NCBI GenBank assembly: GCA_942159475.1
Contig: OW804095.1
Coordinates: forward strand, 146,734,314-146,798,313
Direction: 5' to 3'
Length of the DNA: 64,000 nucleotides
Source: Sthenelais limicola
Lineage: Eukaryota > Annelida > Polychaeta > Phyllodocida > Sigalionidae
Shown: positions 1 to 11,948 of the stretch, piece after piece
Layout: the number at the start of each line of letters is the position of its first letter
How positions within the stretch are numbered: position 1 is the first letter of the stretch
The notes under the pieces: model-generated
The model's input: the letters and a program-made list of their open reading frames with translations, nothing else
The model's database searches: none
What the model was told of the DNA's origin: nothing
Program-made: the position numbers and the translations under genes

Positions 1-658
1 GTACTTGGGAAAACGGCAGAAATATTGATGCCCTAATATTGTTCCTGCAAATGCCCTCTGGAATCCTAATACTTGACTTGAAGTATACCTCTTTTATGGT
101 AAATACTATTTGCATGGTAACACTTCTAAATTTACTGCTAGGTTTTTCTATAATGTCCATACTTGTCCCACCTAGTTAGATACCGACTATAATAAAACTA
201 TGAAAATATTGTCAACTTGCAGTGTTTTATTTCATTGAATCATAGAGAAATGAGAAGCGATAAATTTAGCCTAGAATCAACCATGAAAATTCATTGAAAA
301 GAAGCACCAATTCTGACACAGTGAAATATTCACAGTTTTACATATGTTTCAAAGCTAATTCGCTACAAGAAATTCTTGGTCAACGCAGCACTCTCAGTTA
401 ACATCGGTCAAAAAGTGCAAATTTGTGTTCCATTCTTCTCCAACCCATCTAAAAGTCATTTGACCAAAGTGTGGGGACAGTTGCTATATACAAGGCTTCT
501 AAAACATCCTTAGTCGTCTTTGGAGGACCCGCCCGAATCCTCACCAGTGATGAGTTCTCTTATTATCGCTCACAGGCACAGTTTTCTGTCGGCTGATGCG
601 ACTTCAAATTCTTATGCATAAACATATACCAGAAGCTGAATATTGATAAGTACAGCCC
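1..658. repeat. Duplicated segment, copy 1 (uninterrupted)
   Basis: Nearly identical, in the same order, to 25991-26168, 26472-26613 and 29257-29580. Copy 1 lacks the three insertions seen in copy 2, so it records the pre-insertion sequence. The match starts at the first base of the window, so the left limit is unknown; the right limit is lost in the gap. It contains the first part of a family D element. Confidence 0.95.
382..658 (+). mobile_element. Family D element, partial at gap
   Basis: Starts with GCAGCACTCTCAGTTAACA and follows the family D body (subterminal CTAAAAGTCATTTGACC, later TTATTATCGCTCAC). The right end is lost in the gap. It lies inside the duplicated segment. Confidence 0.75.
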
Positions 659-858
659 NNNNNNNNNNNNNNNNNNNNNNNNNNNNNNNNNNNNNNNNNN
701 NNNNNNNNNNNNNNNNNNNNNNNNNNNNNNNNNNNNNNNNNNNNNNNNNNNNNNNNNNNNNNNNNNNNNNNNNNNNNNNNNNNNNNNNNNNNNNNNNNNN
801 NNNNNNNNNNNNNNNNNNNNNNNNNNNNNNNNNNNNNNNNNNNNNNNNNNNNNNNNNN
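659..858. other. Assembly gap (run of N)
   Basis: A run of unspecified bases flanked on the right by a C-rich tract (859-890). It interrupts a family D element and the right side of the duplicated segment that starts at base 1. Confidence 0.99.
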
Positions 859-861
859 CCC

Positions 862-1104
862 TTCTCCCCCCCCCCCCCCCTTCCTAGCCTCCCTTTCCCT
901 CTAAAACAAGATTATAAAGCAATCATGTGTAATGACCAGGATGCCTCTAAGCATACATAAATCACCACATGCCACCATTCTGGCATGTTTTGTCTGGTCA
1001 ATGTCAGATCCTATCTATCAATAATAGGCTACGTAGCTCCGTAAGTGAGAACCGTGCAGAGGGTACCTGGTTCAATTCACAGCTAGTTCCCTATAATATC
1101 AGCA
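862..1104. other. No feature recognised
   Basis: Unique-looking AT-rich sequence between the gap and a LINE tail. The open frames here are short and matchless to the eye. Confidence 0.4.
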
Positions 1105-1300
1105 GGAAAATTAAGGCATATTCAATTCAATTCAATTCAATTCAAATATTCTTTATTGTCAGATAATTACAAACAATTGTTGGTCATATCTGGCGTGCTA
1201 GCTCTTCCAATGAATGCCTCACTACATTATTTTCTTAGGCGACAATGTGGTAGAATAAGATTTCCTGACTTTTCTTATATAATGTATGCAATAAACTTAT
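1105..1300 (-). mobile_element. LINE 3' end with (TTGAA)n tail
   Basis: On the minus strand the sequence ends AATAAAGAATATTTGAATTG followed by a TTGAA microsatellite. Near-identical ends occur on the plus strand at 15796-15828 and 35400-35449. This is typical of the 3' end of a 5'-truncated non-LTR retrotransposon. The inner limit is a guess. Confidence 0.6.
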
Positions 1301-1377
1301 CAATATGATTTGACTAAATCCATCATTGAGACATTTTTTCTTATATTCAGAATGTTTATACAGCAGTTGAAATACAT

Positions 1378-1604
1378 GGGTGAAATCGCTAGGGTGAAAT
1401 CTTCATTAATCCTCTCAAATAACCCAAATTTCAGACGAAAATAAAGTTCAAAATAGAGTTCAACCTAACCAAACATATTGCTAGAATGAATTCAATGCCG
1501 AATATACTTGAATTTACCTAGTGTTAACCAAATTGCAGCCTACTTTAGCAGAATTTACTAAATGTGTACAGCTGCAGATTGTACATTTTCTGAAAATCTG
1601 ACCC
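1378..1604 (-). mobile_element. Family A element, asymmetric-end subtype
   Basis: The right end is the standard CTGAAAATCTGACCC. The left end is GGGTGAAATCGCTAG, an alternative terminus also seen (inverted) at 3180-3194 and 57798-57812. The body matches subfamily A-I. The flanks ACAT and ATAT match imperfectly. Confidence 0.85.
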
Positions 1605-1830
1605 ATATGAATCCATACTATGAACATAATAATGACGCAAGCTCATTGGTTTAATTTAAGGAGGAATAACCATGTTTTTTCGCCTATTGTTGTGTTTAGT
1701 TTTTTACTAATGCTGCTGCTATAGTATTTGTGATCCATGCAATTCATATGAGGAAGAGATTAGGTAAAGGGGTGTGATGAGTGATGGGGTTGATGGGGTC
1801 AGGTTGGGGTTAAATGTGCATTTCACATTA

Positions 1831-2066
1831 GGGTCAGATTTTCAGAAAATGTACAATTGAACTTCTGAAATCCTCTTAAATAACCCAATTTTGAGACGAA
1901 AATAAAGTTCAACATACAATTCAACCTAACCAAACAGATTGCTAGAATCAATGCAATGCCAAATATACTCGGATTTTACCTAGTATTGACCAAATTGCAG
2001 CTGAATTTAGCAGAATTTCCTAAATGTGTACAGCTGCCAATTGTACATTTTCTGAAAATCTGAACC
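1831..2066 (-). mobile_element. Family A element (A-I)
   Basis: Full length, about 235 bp, with inverted ends GGGTCAGATTTTCAG. It is flanked by ATTA on both sides (1827-1830, 2067-2070), a 4-bp target duplication. Confidence 0.93.
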
Positions 2067-2960
2067 ATTAACAAATCAGCGAGAAGGTGTTTGTATCAAA
2101 TAGCCTTCTGAAGAACCATTGGTCAGTGTGATAGAGGTACTGAGACTGATTGGTGTCGGTGACTTAAGAATTAATGGCCGATATCGAGGTTTGCCTCAGA
2201 ACAGTGCACCAGCAGTCCCGAAATAGAGGTTATTACTCCTTTTAGTATGCGCCTATAAACATTTGATTTTCCAATTGTTTCTGTGGAAATTTCAGTTACT
2301 AGCCCGTCATTCCATACTCACTACATATTGTTAGGGGGCCTATATTTATAACCGAAACTCCTCCCAAACTAGTTCTAACACATAGTGTCATATTGGACTA
2401 GGGTATTATTACACCCCTGTGATGTTGCTTCCTATACCTTCAGCATTGTATGTCACACTTGGTCAAAGTGGTGCATAACATGTGAGTTATGTCACCCTTG
2501 GCGCATACAACAAGTAGGTCCACCAAAAACTTAAATTACTTCTTTTATTTTTAATTAATTATATTTTTTATTCATTAATGGGGTGTAATAAATATGGAAC
2601 AAAGCTCGGGAGCGCAGAAGATCTCGGGCTAACGCCCTCTATCTTCCCGCGCTCCCTCGGTCAATAACAAGTGTACAGACTTCCCCCTTGCTAGGTTCCA
2701 TCTATGTCTACTATCCACAGCATTGATAGGGGTATTGGTAGTAGCAGAATCGATTATAGAATTATTTAGTTATGAATATCTAGCAGGTCCTGCTTGAAAG
2801 CCCAAATTCTGACACCAAACCCATGATGGTCTCCTGATTGAATAAATTGAATCATTTAATTCATTAATGGAGTCAGTCTGAACATATGCTCAACTTTCAG
2901 ATAACAATGCCCGGACAGAACCAATAATTGCAGTGTTAATTGAGTGAATTTGAAACATAT
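2067..2960. other. Mostly featureless; short relic of the 55-bp minisatellite unit
   Basis: At about 2200-2216 it reads ACAGTGCACCAGCAG, the core of the 55-bp repeat at 53.5-54.3 kb. Nothing else was recognised. Confidence 0.45.
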
Positions 2961-3194
2961 GCGTCAGATTTTCTGAAAATGTACAATTGGTAGCTGTATA
3001 CATTTAGTAAATTCTGCTAAATTAGGCTGCAATTTGGTCAATACTAGGTAAATTCGAGTATATTCGGCATTGCAGTGATTCTAGCAATCTGTTTGGTTAG
3101 GTTGAACTGTATTTTGGACTTTATTTTCGTCTGAAATCTGGGTTATTTGAGAGGATAAACGAAGCTGAATTGTACATTTTCTGGTGATTTCACC
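2961..3194 (+). mobile_element. Family A element, asymmetric-end subtype
   Basis: The left end is near-standard GCGTCAGATTTTC. The right end is GGTGATTTCACC in place of AAAATCTGACCC. The body is A-I. ATAT lies at or within one base of both ends. Confidence 0.85.
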
Positions 3195-3293
3195 AATATA
3201 TCGGTTTCCTCATGATCTTTCACAGCTTCCTCAATTATTACATGTAATACGAGAGAGTTTCAGCACATACATATATAAGTGTTAATAGGGAAT

Positions 3294-3567
3294 GTGCATG
3301 TCCGCCATTTTGAATTGAGATTCACATGAAATTATGGAGCTGTATGTCAGAGTAAAAACTATATAGGAAACATGTTATGTTAAGTGATCTCATGTAAATA
3401 GCATATTTCCATGAAACAAGACTCAATCTTTTGCATCATGCATTTATTTCTCATAGATCATTTACACAAGCTATGGTATTCGTGGGAAGATCTGTGCCTT
3501 TTTCGATAAAACTGTTGCTAAATATTCTGTTATAGACACAGTAGAGCTGTGTCAATGCATGTTTAGT
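3294..3567 (+). mobile_element. Family C element, degenerate
   Basis: Begins AATAGGGAATGTGCATG, then CCGCCATTTTGAATTGA and the family C body. The right end is decayed and lacks the CCCCTATT terminus. A second family C copy in opposite orientation follows 40 bp on. Confidence 0.7.
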
Positions 3568-3608
3568 AGAAATAGCTTTAAGTATTGTACTGTCATCCAT
3601 TTTCTTCC

Positions 3609-3952
3609 AATAGGGGATTTGCATGTCTCACTGCGCATGTCTACTGCGGTGCATGCTGGGATGGATTCTGTTCAACTGGACATACACAAATTTGGCAAAA
3701 TTGTTATCGAAAATGAATGTTTTCACCAGTATCATAGTTTGTATAAATGATCTATGTTAACCAAATGCATGATGGGAAAGATGGGGACTAGTGTGATGGA
3801 AACATGTATAACATATGGATATTGACATTAGAGCATTGATTAAAAGTCCATGCTGAACATGGCATGTTTTCTATAGATTTTATACTGTACCATTAGTCCC
3901 ATAATTCTACGCGAATTAAGATTCAAAATGGCAGCTATGCAAATCCCCTATT
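3609..3952 (-). mobile_element. Family C element
   Basis: Complete, with ends AATAGGGGATTTGCAT and ATGCAAATCCCCTATT. On the minus strand the subterminal motif reads GCTGCCATTTTGAATC. It sits close to an inverted relative at 3294-3567. Confidence 0.9.
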
Positions 3953-4335
3953 AAAATACTAGCGTGTATAATAAAACAGTATAAACATAGGTCAACGTTG
4001 CTACAATATACCACACCTGTTGCTATGGAGCTTATTCAATGTTGACTCTGTTCTGATGAATTCCTCCGTTGGCATGTGAATATTTAGTATATGTATCATT
4101 AATCATCGTTTCATGGTCACTATTGAATAATTCAAGACATATTCATACATATATTCATTGATTAATCGATTAAAATAATTCAATCACCGGCATGCGTTTC
4201 AGCAGCTGGGAGTGAAGCTTCATGAGAACACACAACAGATGGTAGTGTTGATTATATAGAGGAAATAAATTGAGGAAATAATGCGTTTATAACATTAATT
4301 GTATGCTGAAGCCATCCCTCAGTATTTCGACATAT

Positions 4336-4744
4336 GTGATGTGTTTCAGGAGAATCAGTCACAAGTCGCAAAATTGATATTTTTCAAACTGTTTTTTCCA
4401 CAAGATCTCTTTATTGAAATGATTTTTAGATGGTTTAGCACTTATAGCCATATGAATCCATGTAACAAATTTCAGGACATTGTATCAAATATATCTTTGC
4501 CTTTTTGAAGGCCTTTATATGGAGTATATTTAGTTACTTTACTGGTAATTACCAAACTAGAAAGATTGCAAACTTTTCTTTCAAACATAGAAATATTCAA
4601 AAATAAAATAATTATAGAAATGCATATAAGGTGTCCTAGTGTTTACTATCATTGGAATCGGCTTGATCTCCTCTTTATAAATATTGTGATATCTCAAAAT
4701 CCATATTTTGCGACTTATGACTAATATTCCTAAAACGGATAATA
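4336..4744 (+). mobile_element. Family B element
   Basis: Left end GTGATGTGTTTCAGG preceded by ATAT. The body includes TTCAAACTG..CACAAGATCTC. The right end is decayed (CCTAAAACGGAT followed by AATATAT). Confidence 0.88.
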
Positions 4745-5306
4745 TATGCCAATTTTCTCAATTGATCTGAGAATGTAATTTCGCTCATGATGTTCTAGAT
4801 CGTTTGTACTTCACATAATCTACAATATAAGTTCAATGTCTTAATGTTCATCTATTTAATTAATCAGGAGCATATTGTAGTAGCTGTATAAGAATATTGA
4901 AATACAAAAGTTAGTCTATATTCACACATATAATAAGTACAGAGAATCAAATCCATAAAGGAGATGTATTAAACTGTATCTATTTAATCATGAGCGTTTT
5001 GATCAGTATGCTCCAGTCCAGGCCCAGATAAGACTTATATATGATTGGACGCCTACTTCACTAATCGGTTTCCTGGACCATAGGCGTTCTAGTGGGATTA
5101 TAATGACATTTTGCGGTCTCAATGGAATGATAATGGCACTGTGTGGTTTGAGGGGAGAGGCTTTCCCTCCGTTTAAAGGGACTCTCTCATCTTTGTGCCT
5201 AGACAGTCGGAGACAAATGTAGGAGATAATCCTTAAATGGTACATTTAAACCCCCTCCCTACCCCCACCCCCACACCCACACCCCATCTCTGGGTAAGAC
5301 GTAGAT
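4745..5306. other. Featureless, with a short C/A-rich microsatellite
   Basis: A run of CCCCCAC-type repeats at about 5250-5288 is the only structure seen. The frames on either strand look random. Confidence 0.4.
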
Positions 5307-5542
5307 GGGTCAGATTTTCAGAAAATGTACAACTTCAACTTCGCCAATCTTCTCAAATAACCCAAATTTCAGACAAAAATAAAGTTCAAAATACAGTTCA
5401 ACCTAGCCAAACAGATTGTTAGAATCAATGCAATACCAAATATACTCGAATTTACCTAGTATTGTCCAAATTGCAGCCTAATTTAGCAGAATTTACTAAA
5501 TGTGTACAGCTGCCAATTGCACATTTTTAGAAAATCTGACCC
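5307..5542 (-). mobile_element. Family A element (A-I)
   Basis: Full length. The target duplication AGAT (5303-5306, 5543-5546) fixes the 4-bp rule because it cannot be explained as an extension of the inverted ends. Confidence 0.95.
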
Positions 5543-6080
5543 AGATGGTGAAATAAAACCTGGGGGATACCATAGACAGCTGTTAGAGCGGGATTATGGT
5601 CATCACACTAACTCTCTATTAGCCAGCATTTTACTTGCTTTCACGTGGACAGCTTTACCGCCAGTTAGAACCGGGGGGTTTATGGGCGGGATTATAGTGT
5701 GGGAGGGGCCTACAGGGGCACGTTGCGTAAGGGGTCCCTTGAAAGACTCATAATACCTTATCATCTTCCTGGCTTTCTATCCAATCTGCGACAAAATCAA
5801 CTTTTTTCATTCACTCCTTCCCCTTTGTGACTAAAAGGATAGCTATGGAATTAAAAACTTCATCTATGATCTTTTAGGTGTTTTCTACATGGGGTTTGTT
5901 GCATAAGAAATCTTTAGTTAAAATTGTTTAACGTATGTAGGAAGTTCTTACTGTAGAAATGAACATTAATATTATCCATCCCTTCCCTAAGAGCTGAGCT
6001 AAGAGCTTAAGTTAATGATTTGTTCTGAACCAGCCCCTCTGCAACCAGCTAAATGCTGCTTAACATTGAGTTAATGATTT
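5543..6080. other. No feature recognised
   Basis: An open frame of 83 codons overlaps the end of the preceding transposon and has no recognisable domain. The rest is AT-rich. Confidence 0.4.
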
Positions 6081-6486
6081 GTGATGTGTTTTAGGAAAAT
6101 GAGTCATAAGTCGCAAAACTAATATCTTTCAAAGTGTTTTATTTACAAGGTTTCTTTATTGAAATGTTCTGATTTGTAGAGAGCTTAGCACTTATAGTCT
6201 TATAAATCCGTGTAACAAATTTTGGGACATTGTATTAAATATATCCTTGCGTTTTAAAGGCCTTAGTATGGATTTTATTTAGTTACTTTACTGGTAATTA
6301 TCCATCCAGAAACATTGCAAACTTTTTTTCAAGAATAACAATATCAAACTAAAAATATAGGAATACATATTAGGTGTCCTAGTGTTTACTCTCATTAGAA
6401 TCAGCCTGATCTCCTCTTTTCAAATATGGTGATATCTCAAAATCGTTTTTTTGCGACTTATGACTTAATTTTCTAAAACGGATCAC
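6081..6486 (+). mobile_element. Family B element
   Basis: Complete. The ATTT duplication (6077-6080, 6487-6490) is not part of the inverted ends and so confirms a 4-bp target site. Confidence 0.94.
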
Positions 6487-7470
6487 ATTTGTTCTACAAC
6501 CAGCCCGCGGTTCAAGTTCCTGTGGTGTGTTGCAAAAGGAATTACCATATCTTAACCGTTACTAACGACCAAAATGATAATAGAGAATCATATCTTTACA
6601 AGTGTTGCACAATTTGGCCTGGCTCCCTTTCTGCCTCGTATCACCATTCTTATCACTTTATATAATACAATTGCATTAAATATACATCTTTTGAAAACAT
6701 CCCACAACAAAATAGCAATGTCAATCATATCAACGCTGCCTCATCTTGTGTCTAAATAAAGTTGTTGCAACCGACAGGTGATTGCAATGAAATATAGGTT
6801 GTCACATTCACAAATATGAATTCTATTTGCCAATGTGAAATCTTTTTAATATGAACCTTAAAATTGAGATGTTAGAAAGCAGAGAAGCCTACCCTAAACC
6901 ACAAAGCACTTAGAGAGGTTGCGACCTGCAAATGGGTTTTTAGTGCCATATTCCGTCAAGGTCTATATTACAGGTATTTTACCTGGCTAAAATCCTGTCC
7001 ATTAATTCACCTAGAACTGCTGGGAATCGTAAAATACGGTTTCTCACAACATTTATAAGGTAAGCATAAAGAAATTAACTTAGGAAGCTGATAAGTATGT
7101 CGTCCTAAGACGAGCTTTTAAGATTCTACCAATACTTGTTTGGAGTTTTTGCAAATCCTATGCCGATGATACTATATTACTTTGATGTTTACAATGTGTG
7201 TATCATCTTTGTGTAAAACTTCTAGCCTCCTCCACAAGTCTTTCATAGTCACATGCTACCAAGTTAGAATTGCCAACTCAGGAATGAACTAGAAGACCTC
7301 AATTAAGTAATTCAGATGTTCATGACATATTAGTTGTGTATTCCAACTTGACAAATAAAGGATGTTCAATCAAATTCATAGAAAGAAATACTTGTGATTC
7401 GAGGTGGGAGTGGTATTCACTGCACTTCAGTCAAGGGCCATTAGGCCTGCGACTTTTTTATTATTATTCC
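6487..7470. other. No feature recognised
   Basis: About 1 kb without a repeat copy, tRNA or credible frame. Confidence 0.4.
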
Positions 7471-7820
7471 AATAGGGGACTTGCATAGCTGCCATTTTGA
7501 ATCTTGATTCGCATTGAATTATGGGACTAATGGTACAGTATAAAATCTATGGAAAACATGCCATATTCAGCATGGAATATTTTCCAATGCTCTAATGTCA
7601 ATATCCATGTGTTATGCATGTTTCCATAACACAAGTCCCCATCTTTCCCATCATGCATTTGGTATTTATAGATCATTTATAAAAAGCTATGATATTGGTG
7701 AAAACATTCTTGCAATTTTCGATAAAATATTGTCAAATATTTGTATGTCAGATTTCACCACAATCCATCCCAGAATGCACTGTGACAGACATGCGCAGTG
7801 AGACATGCAAGTCCCCTATT
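7471..7820 (+). mobile_element. Family C element
   Basis: Complete, with ends AATAGGGGACTTGCAT and ATGCAAGTCCCCTATT. The subterminal motif is GCTGCCATTTTGAATC, and GACATGCGCAGTGAGA lies near the right end. Confidence 0.92.
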
Positions 7821-8270
7821 ACAGGCCAAGTGAAGGCCGACTGCAGTGCACCGAATATCATGACGACGTATCACCTGGGTATCACAGAAGAAAGGATCAT
7901 ATTCCGGATTGTATAACTGTTCAATATGTCTTCTGAATACTTTCTACTATTCGTTAATTGAGTTTTGTTCAATAATTGTGTAATGCTATTTTCCACTCCT
8001 TTGGCTTCTTAGCCCGATTTTCTATTATATTACCTTCTCTTAAATTGTCTCTTGAGCGAATGTAAACTTAATCCAGCATATTTTTTAGTGTGGCTTCTGA
8101 TACTATTATTATTATTATTATTGAAACTGTATTTCCATTTTGTTTTGCATAATGTTTTTCAGCGACTGATATGAAACACGTCTCTGCCACTGGCAGCTCT
8201 TCTGACAGGACCTTCTGCTTCTAATGTCACTATTACATAACATAGCAAAACAAAATAAACATGTGTAAAT
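7821..8270. other. Featureless, with a (TTA)n microsatellite
   Basis: A short trinucleotide run lies at about 8101-8122. Nothing else was recognised. Confidence 0.4.
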
Positions 8271-8505
8271 GGGTCAGAATTTCAGAAAATGTACAATTGG
8301 CAGATCAACATATTTTGCAAATTCTGCTTAATTAGACTGAGAAATCATCAACACTAGGTATATATGGGTATATTTGGTATTGCCTTGATTCAAATGGTTT
8401 GTTTGGTTATGTTGAACAGTATTTTGAACCGACTTTTTGTCTTAAATATGGGTTATTTGAGAGGATTGGTGAAGGTGAATTGTACATTTTCTGAAAATCT
8501 GGCCC
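8271..8505 (+). mobile_element. Family A element, intermediate type
   Basis: Full length with AAAT on both sides (8267-8270, 8506-8509). The body mixes A-I and A-II features and is more diverged. Confidence 0.93.
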
Positions 8506-8615
8506 AAATAAGAAGTGGTCACTTTGATAGTGCGGTTAAATGACCTTGCAATTTAAACATTCATATTGAGTGTACAGTGTAGTCTTACATGCTTACTAAT
8601 AGGTCAACATATAAT

Positions 8616-8850
8616 GGGTCAACTTTTAAGAAATTGTACAATTCGCCTTCACCAATCCTCTCAAATAACCCACATTTAAGACAAAAATGAGCTTCAAAAT
8701 ACAGTTTAACATAACATAACTGATACTTTGAACCAATAGGGTACCAAATATACTCAGATATTCCCGGTGTTCATCATTTTCCAGCCTAATTTAGCAGAAT
8801 TTACTAAATATGTAGATCTGCCAATTGTACATTTTCTGAAAATCTGACCC
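8616..8850 (-). mobile_element. Family A element (A-II)
   Basis: Full length, subfamily A-II (on the minus strand CTGAAAATGATGAAC and the TATCAGTT block). The left end is mutated (GGGTCAACTTTTAAG). The flanks TAAT and ATAT differ. Confidence 0.9.
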
Positions 8851-9360
8851 ATATTTGTTTATTGCTATATTGACCAGCTTACGGATATCCAGAGCCTATG
8901 TAATTTCAATGCGTTGAGTGTATCAAGGGGGAAATAAAAGTGAATTCCCCCCAGTATAGCTAGTGGATGGGGAGATGCTGAAAGACGGTATCCCCCATGT
9001 CAATATAGAGTAGCTCTATTAGAACACATAGAGCATGAACAATAGGGACGAGTTGCTCAGGGACCGTGTAGTGAGTGCCTTGTCCACACCACACCTGTGG
9101 CCACCTACTCTAATGTAAGTTTACTAAAATTCTAAGGTAATTTTGCTCAAAATGGAAAGTTTTATATCGCGGCACTTTATTTTCCATCCAATCTGAAGGT
9201 CAAATGGGAAGAGTATTGGAGTGTATGTAAACTCACGCAAAGGATACCAATTTCAGAATAGATGAACTTTTGACAAAGTGTGTCTTTGACAATAAAAGTT
9301 AGTGCAGAAAAAGTGTGTCTTTGACAATAGAAGTTAGTGCAGACCCAACGTAAATAATTA
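8851..9360. other. No feature recognised
   Basis: Contains a short direct repeat: AAAGTGTGTCTTTGACAATA occurs at about 9276 and 9310. Otherwise featureless. Confidence 0.4.
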
Positions 9361-9375
9361 ATTATATTTCCCCGA

Positions 9376-9500
9376 TTCCCCTGAAGAAGGTCACCGCTTA
9401 GACCGAAACGCGCAGGGATACAGCCCTATTTCATCTAGCAACAATAAAACAACATATACAGAAACTACAGGAGTCCTTGTTTATACGGAGATTTTCAACA
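9376..9500 (+). mobile_element. Penelope-like element terminal motif, hammerhead-like core
   Basis: CTGAAGA (9381-9387) is followed by GGTC and GACC, which pair across an 8-nt loop, then GAAAC (9405-9409). This order (CTGANGA, stem II, GAAA) is that of hammerhead ribozymes, and the wider form CTGANGAAGG..CCGAAACG is known from Penelope-like retroelement terminal repeats. A related motif lies on the minus strand at 49776-49810. An unpaired A precedes stem II, so activity is uncertain. No reverse transcriptase was seen nearby. Confidence 0.6.
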
Positions 9501-9628
9501 TAACTACGTCTAATTATATTTTACTCAACGTGAGAGCGCATGTACCGATATACAAAAGGAGTCTGTTTCATGACATTGACATAGATCTGCTTGTTAGATT
9601 ATATGGGAGAAATTAAACTTAGGCTAAG

Positions 9629-9990
9629 GACACTGCACTCTCAGCTAACGCCGATCAAAAACTGAACATTTCTTACTTTTTGTTCCTTTCTTTTCCAACC
9701 GATCTAAAAGTCATTAGACCAGAACTTTGAAGGAGTCTGTCCAGTTCTATTTGCTACAGAGTTTTTTAAACGTCCTCATTAGTTTTTGGAGAACCTGTCC
9801 GAATCCTTACATGCGAGGATTTCACTTATTATCGCTCACCGGCGGCAGTTTTCTCTCGGTAATTAAACTTGAAAATTCTTCTATGGTATATGCCAGTAGC
9901 AGAATATTGATAAATCCAGTCGTATTTATAAGTCATAATAGGAGTGAATTTGATAAGATTTAATTTTTCGTAATAGCTGAAAATGCAGCT
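9629..9990 (+). mobile_element. Family D element
   Basis: Ends CTGCACTCTCAGCTAAC and TAGCTGAAAATGCAGCT. The body carries CTAAAAGTCATTAGACC and CTTATTATCGCTCACCGG. This is the best uninterrupted full-length D copy. The flanks are decayed from TTAA. Confidence 0.88.
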
Positions 9991-11011
9991 TTGAGAGACA
10001 CATCGTATAAACAAGACATTGATAAATGCAAATAGTTCTTTATTACACTATCTTGACACGGGATATAAAAGAAAAGGCAAGATATAAATTAAATATTCCT
10101 GTATGTTTAACCTCATCATTTTGTCATTATGAGTCATTTGGTAGGATTGGTAAAGACGAATTGTATATTTTATCCAACCCATGGCTTCATATTAATTATG
10201 CCCAATGCATATAGCTAATCACTTTAGCCTAATGAACATAGATAATTACCTGGATGGAAGTGATATTTCTCAGCTATAGTGAAGCTTTTTAAATGAGAGT
10301 GATAAGTCTATAGCCAAGATATTCTGCATGGTGCTTATTGGCATTTTATTATAAAAGATAAACTGTTTTCCCTGGATGATATAGAAGGTATCTTTGCTGC
10401 ATTTGGTTACATGCATTTCATCCATACCAAACTAAACTCATTGGATTAACACTTGATGAATGACGCTTCCCTAATTGCATTGTGTTGAAGAATTCAAGGT
10501 CATTCTCGGATGAATATTTAGGGCCAGCAGTTGAGCGAGAAATGAATCAACGCAACAAACAGAAATGTGTGTTTCATGCCGAGTACCAAACCAGTTGAAA
10601 TAGGCCGGCTATGATCAATTCCTTTATTTTATATGCTAGCAGATCACTGCGATTACACAGAGCCTGGCTTATCCTGACTGGACCAATTAATTACCTGGAT
10701 AGATAAAGGATTCAATCAACTGCAGGTTAACAATAGACAAGAAGATGAATACCAGGCCAGAGTGACCAGTGTCACACCTGACCAATACCTTGCTGGTCAT
10801 TTCCCTCCCCCTCCTTCCGACATGATCAAACCTAAGATAACAGTGACTTGGACTGTGGCTTGTACTTTGGACATTTAGAAGTAACCCATGAGTGGTGGCG
10901 GGAAGAAAGGTAGTTGTCCTCTGAGTCGGTAGGGGGCGTGGCAGATGCATGTCTGAATGAGACTTCCCAAAATAAAATCCCAACATTGCAAAGTCTAAGC
11001 CAGAATTTTAC
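9991..11011. other. Mostly featureless; possible family A relic at 10085-10185
   Basis: TTTGGTAGGATTGGTAAAGA followed by AATTGTATATTTT resembles the right part of family A. The rest shows nothing. A 99-codon minus-strand frame (10687-10986) has no domain and low-complexity composition. Confidence 0.4.
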
Positions 11012-11115
11012 AGTGTTAGAGGAAAATGAGTCACAATTCGCAAAACTGATATTTCTCAGGTTCTCTTTGTTGGGATGTCATCATTCTTGTGGGTTCAAGT
11101 GCTGTTAGTAGCCTG
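11012..11115 (+). mobile_element. Family B fragment, left end only
   Basis: AGAGGAAAATGAGTCACAAT and the next 90 bp match the start of family B. The remainder is deleted. Confidence 0.65.
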
Positions 11116-11712
11116 GATACATAATACTAGTGTTCCATTATACATTTTTACGTATGGGAGTGCTCAGGTCAAACACTGTTTGCATTATACACAGTTGTTA
11201 GATCATGGCTTAATCTCTTTATTGTTATGCTAAATTGAAAGAGAACCGCTTGACGGCCCCAAACGAGAACTGCCCCGCCCCCACTCACCCACCACGTACT
11301 CATAAAATAGCTACACAATTCATATCAGAGACAATTTAGAGATGAACTAGTCATTGGATGAAAGAGAAACCTCAAGATAGCATCTTCTATTCCTACTGCA
11401 TGAATCAGGGCTTAACTGCGATTTTTTTCAGGAACCCATATATAACACTCATTTTCAAGATCACGGTCGATCTTTGACCAAAAATAAGTATTGAACCTGT
11501 TGCCAGTCTAAACCCATACTAAAGAATCCCATACACTGGCAGTATGAGACCTTTTCACTACCTACTTAGCCGTCCATTTTCTGTTACAATTTAGACACTA
11601 TCTAGGCTCACAGTAGAGAGACTCCCTCCAAATTGAGGGAAAGCTTCTCGCTTCAACCCACAAGATGTGATTAGAATCTCAGTAGGATGCTTACTTCAGA
11701 GCCAGGATATAT
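11116..11712. other. No feature recognised
   Basis: No repeat copy or credible frame was found. Confidence 0.4.
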
Positions 11713-11948
11713 GGGTCAAATTTTCAGAAAATGTACAATGGACAGCTCTACACATTTAAGACATTCTGCTCAATTAGGCTGGAAAATGATGAATACCTGG
11801 GTATATCTGAGTATATTTGGTATCGAGTTGATTTAAAGTATCAGTTCTGTTATGGTAAAGTGCATTTTGAAGTTTATTTTTCTCTTAAATGTGGGTTATT
11901 TGAGAGGATTGGTGAAGGTGAATTGTACATTTTCTGAAGATCTGACCC
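11713..11948 (+). mobile_element. Family A element (A-II)
   Basis: Full length with ATAT on both sides. The A-II signature is GGAAAATGATGAATACCTGG. An open frame across it is a by-product of the repeat. Confidence 0.93.
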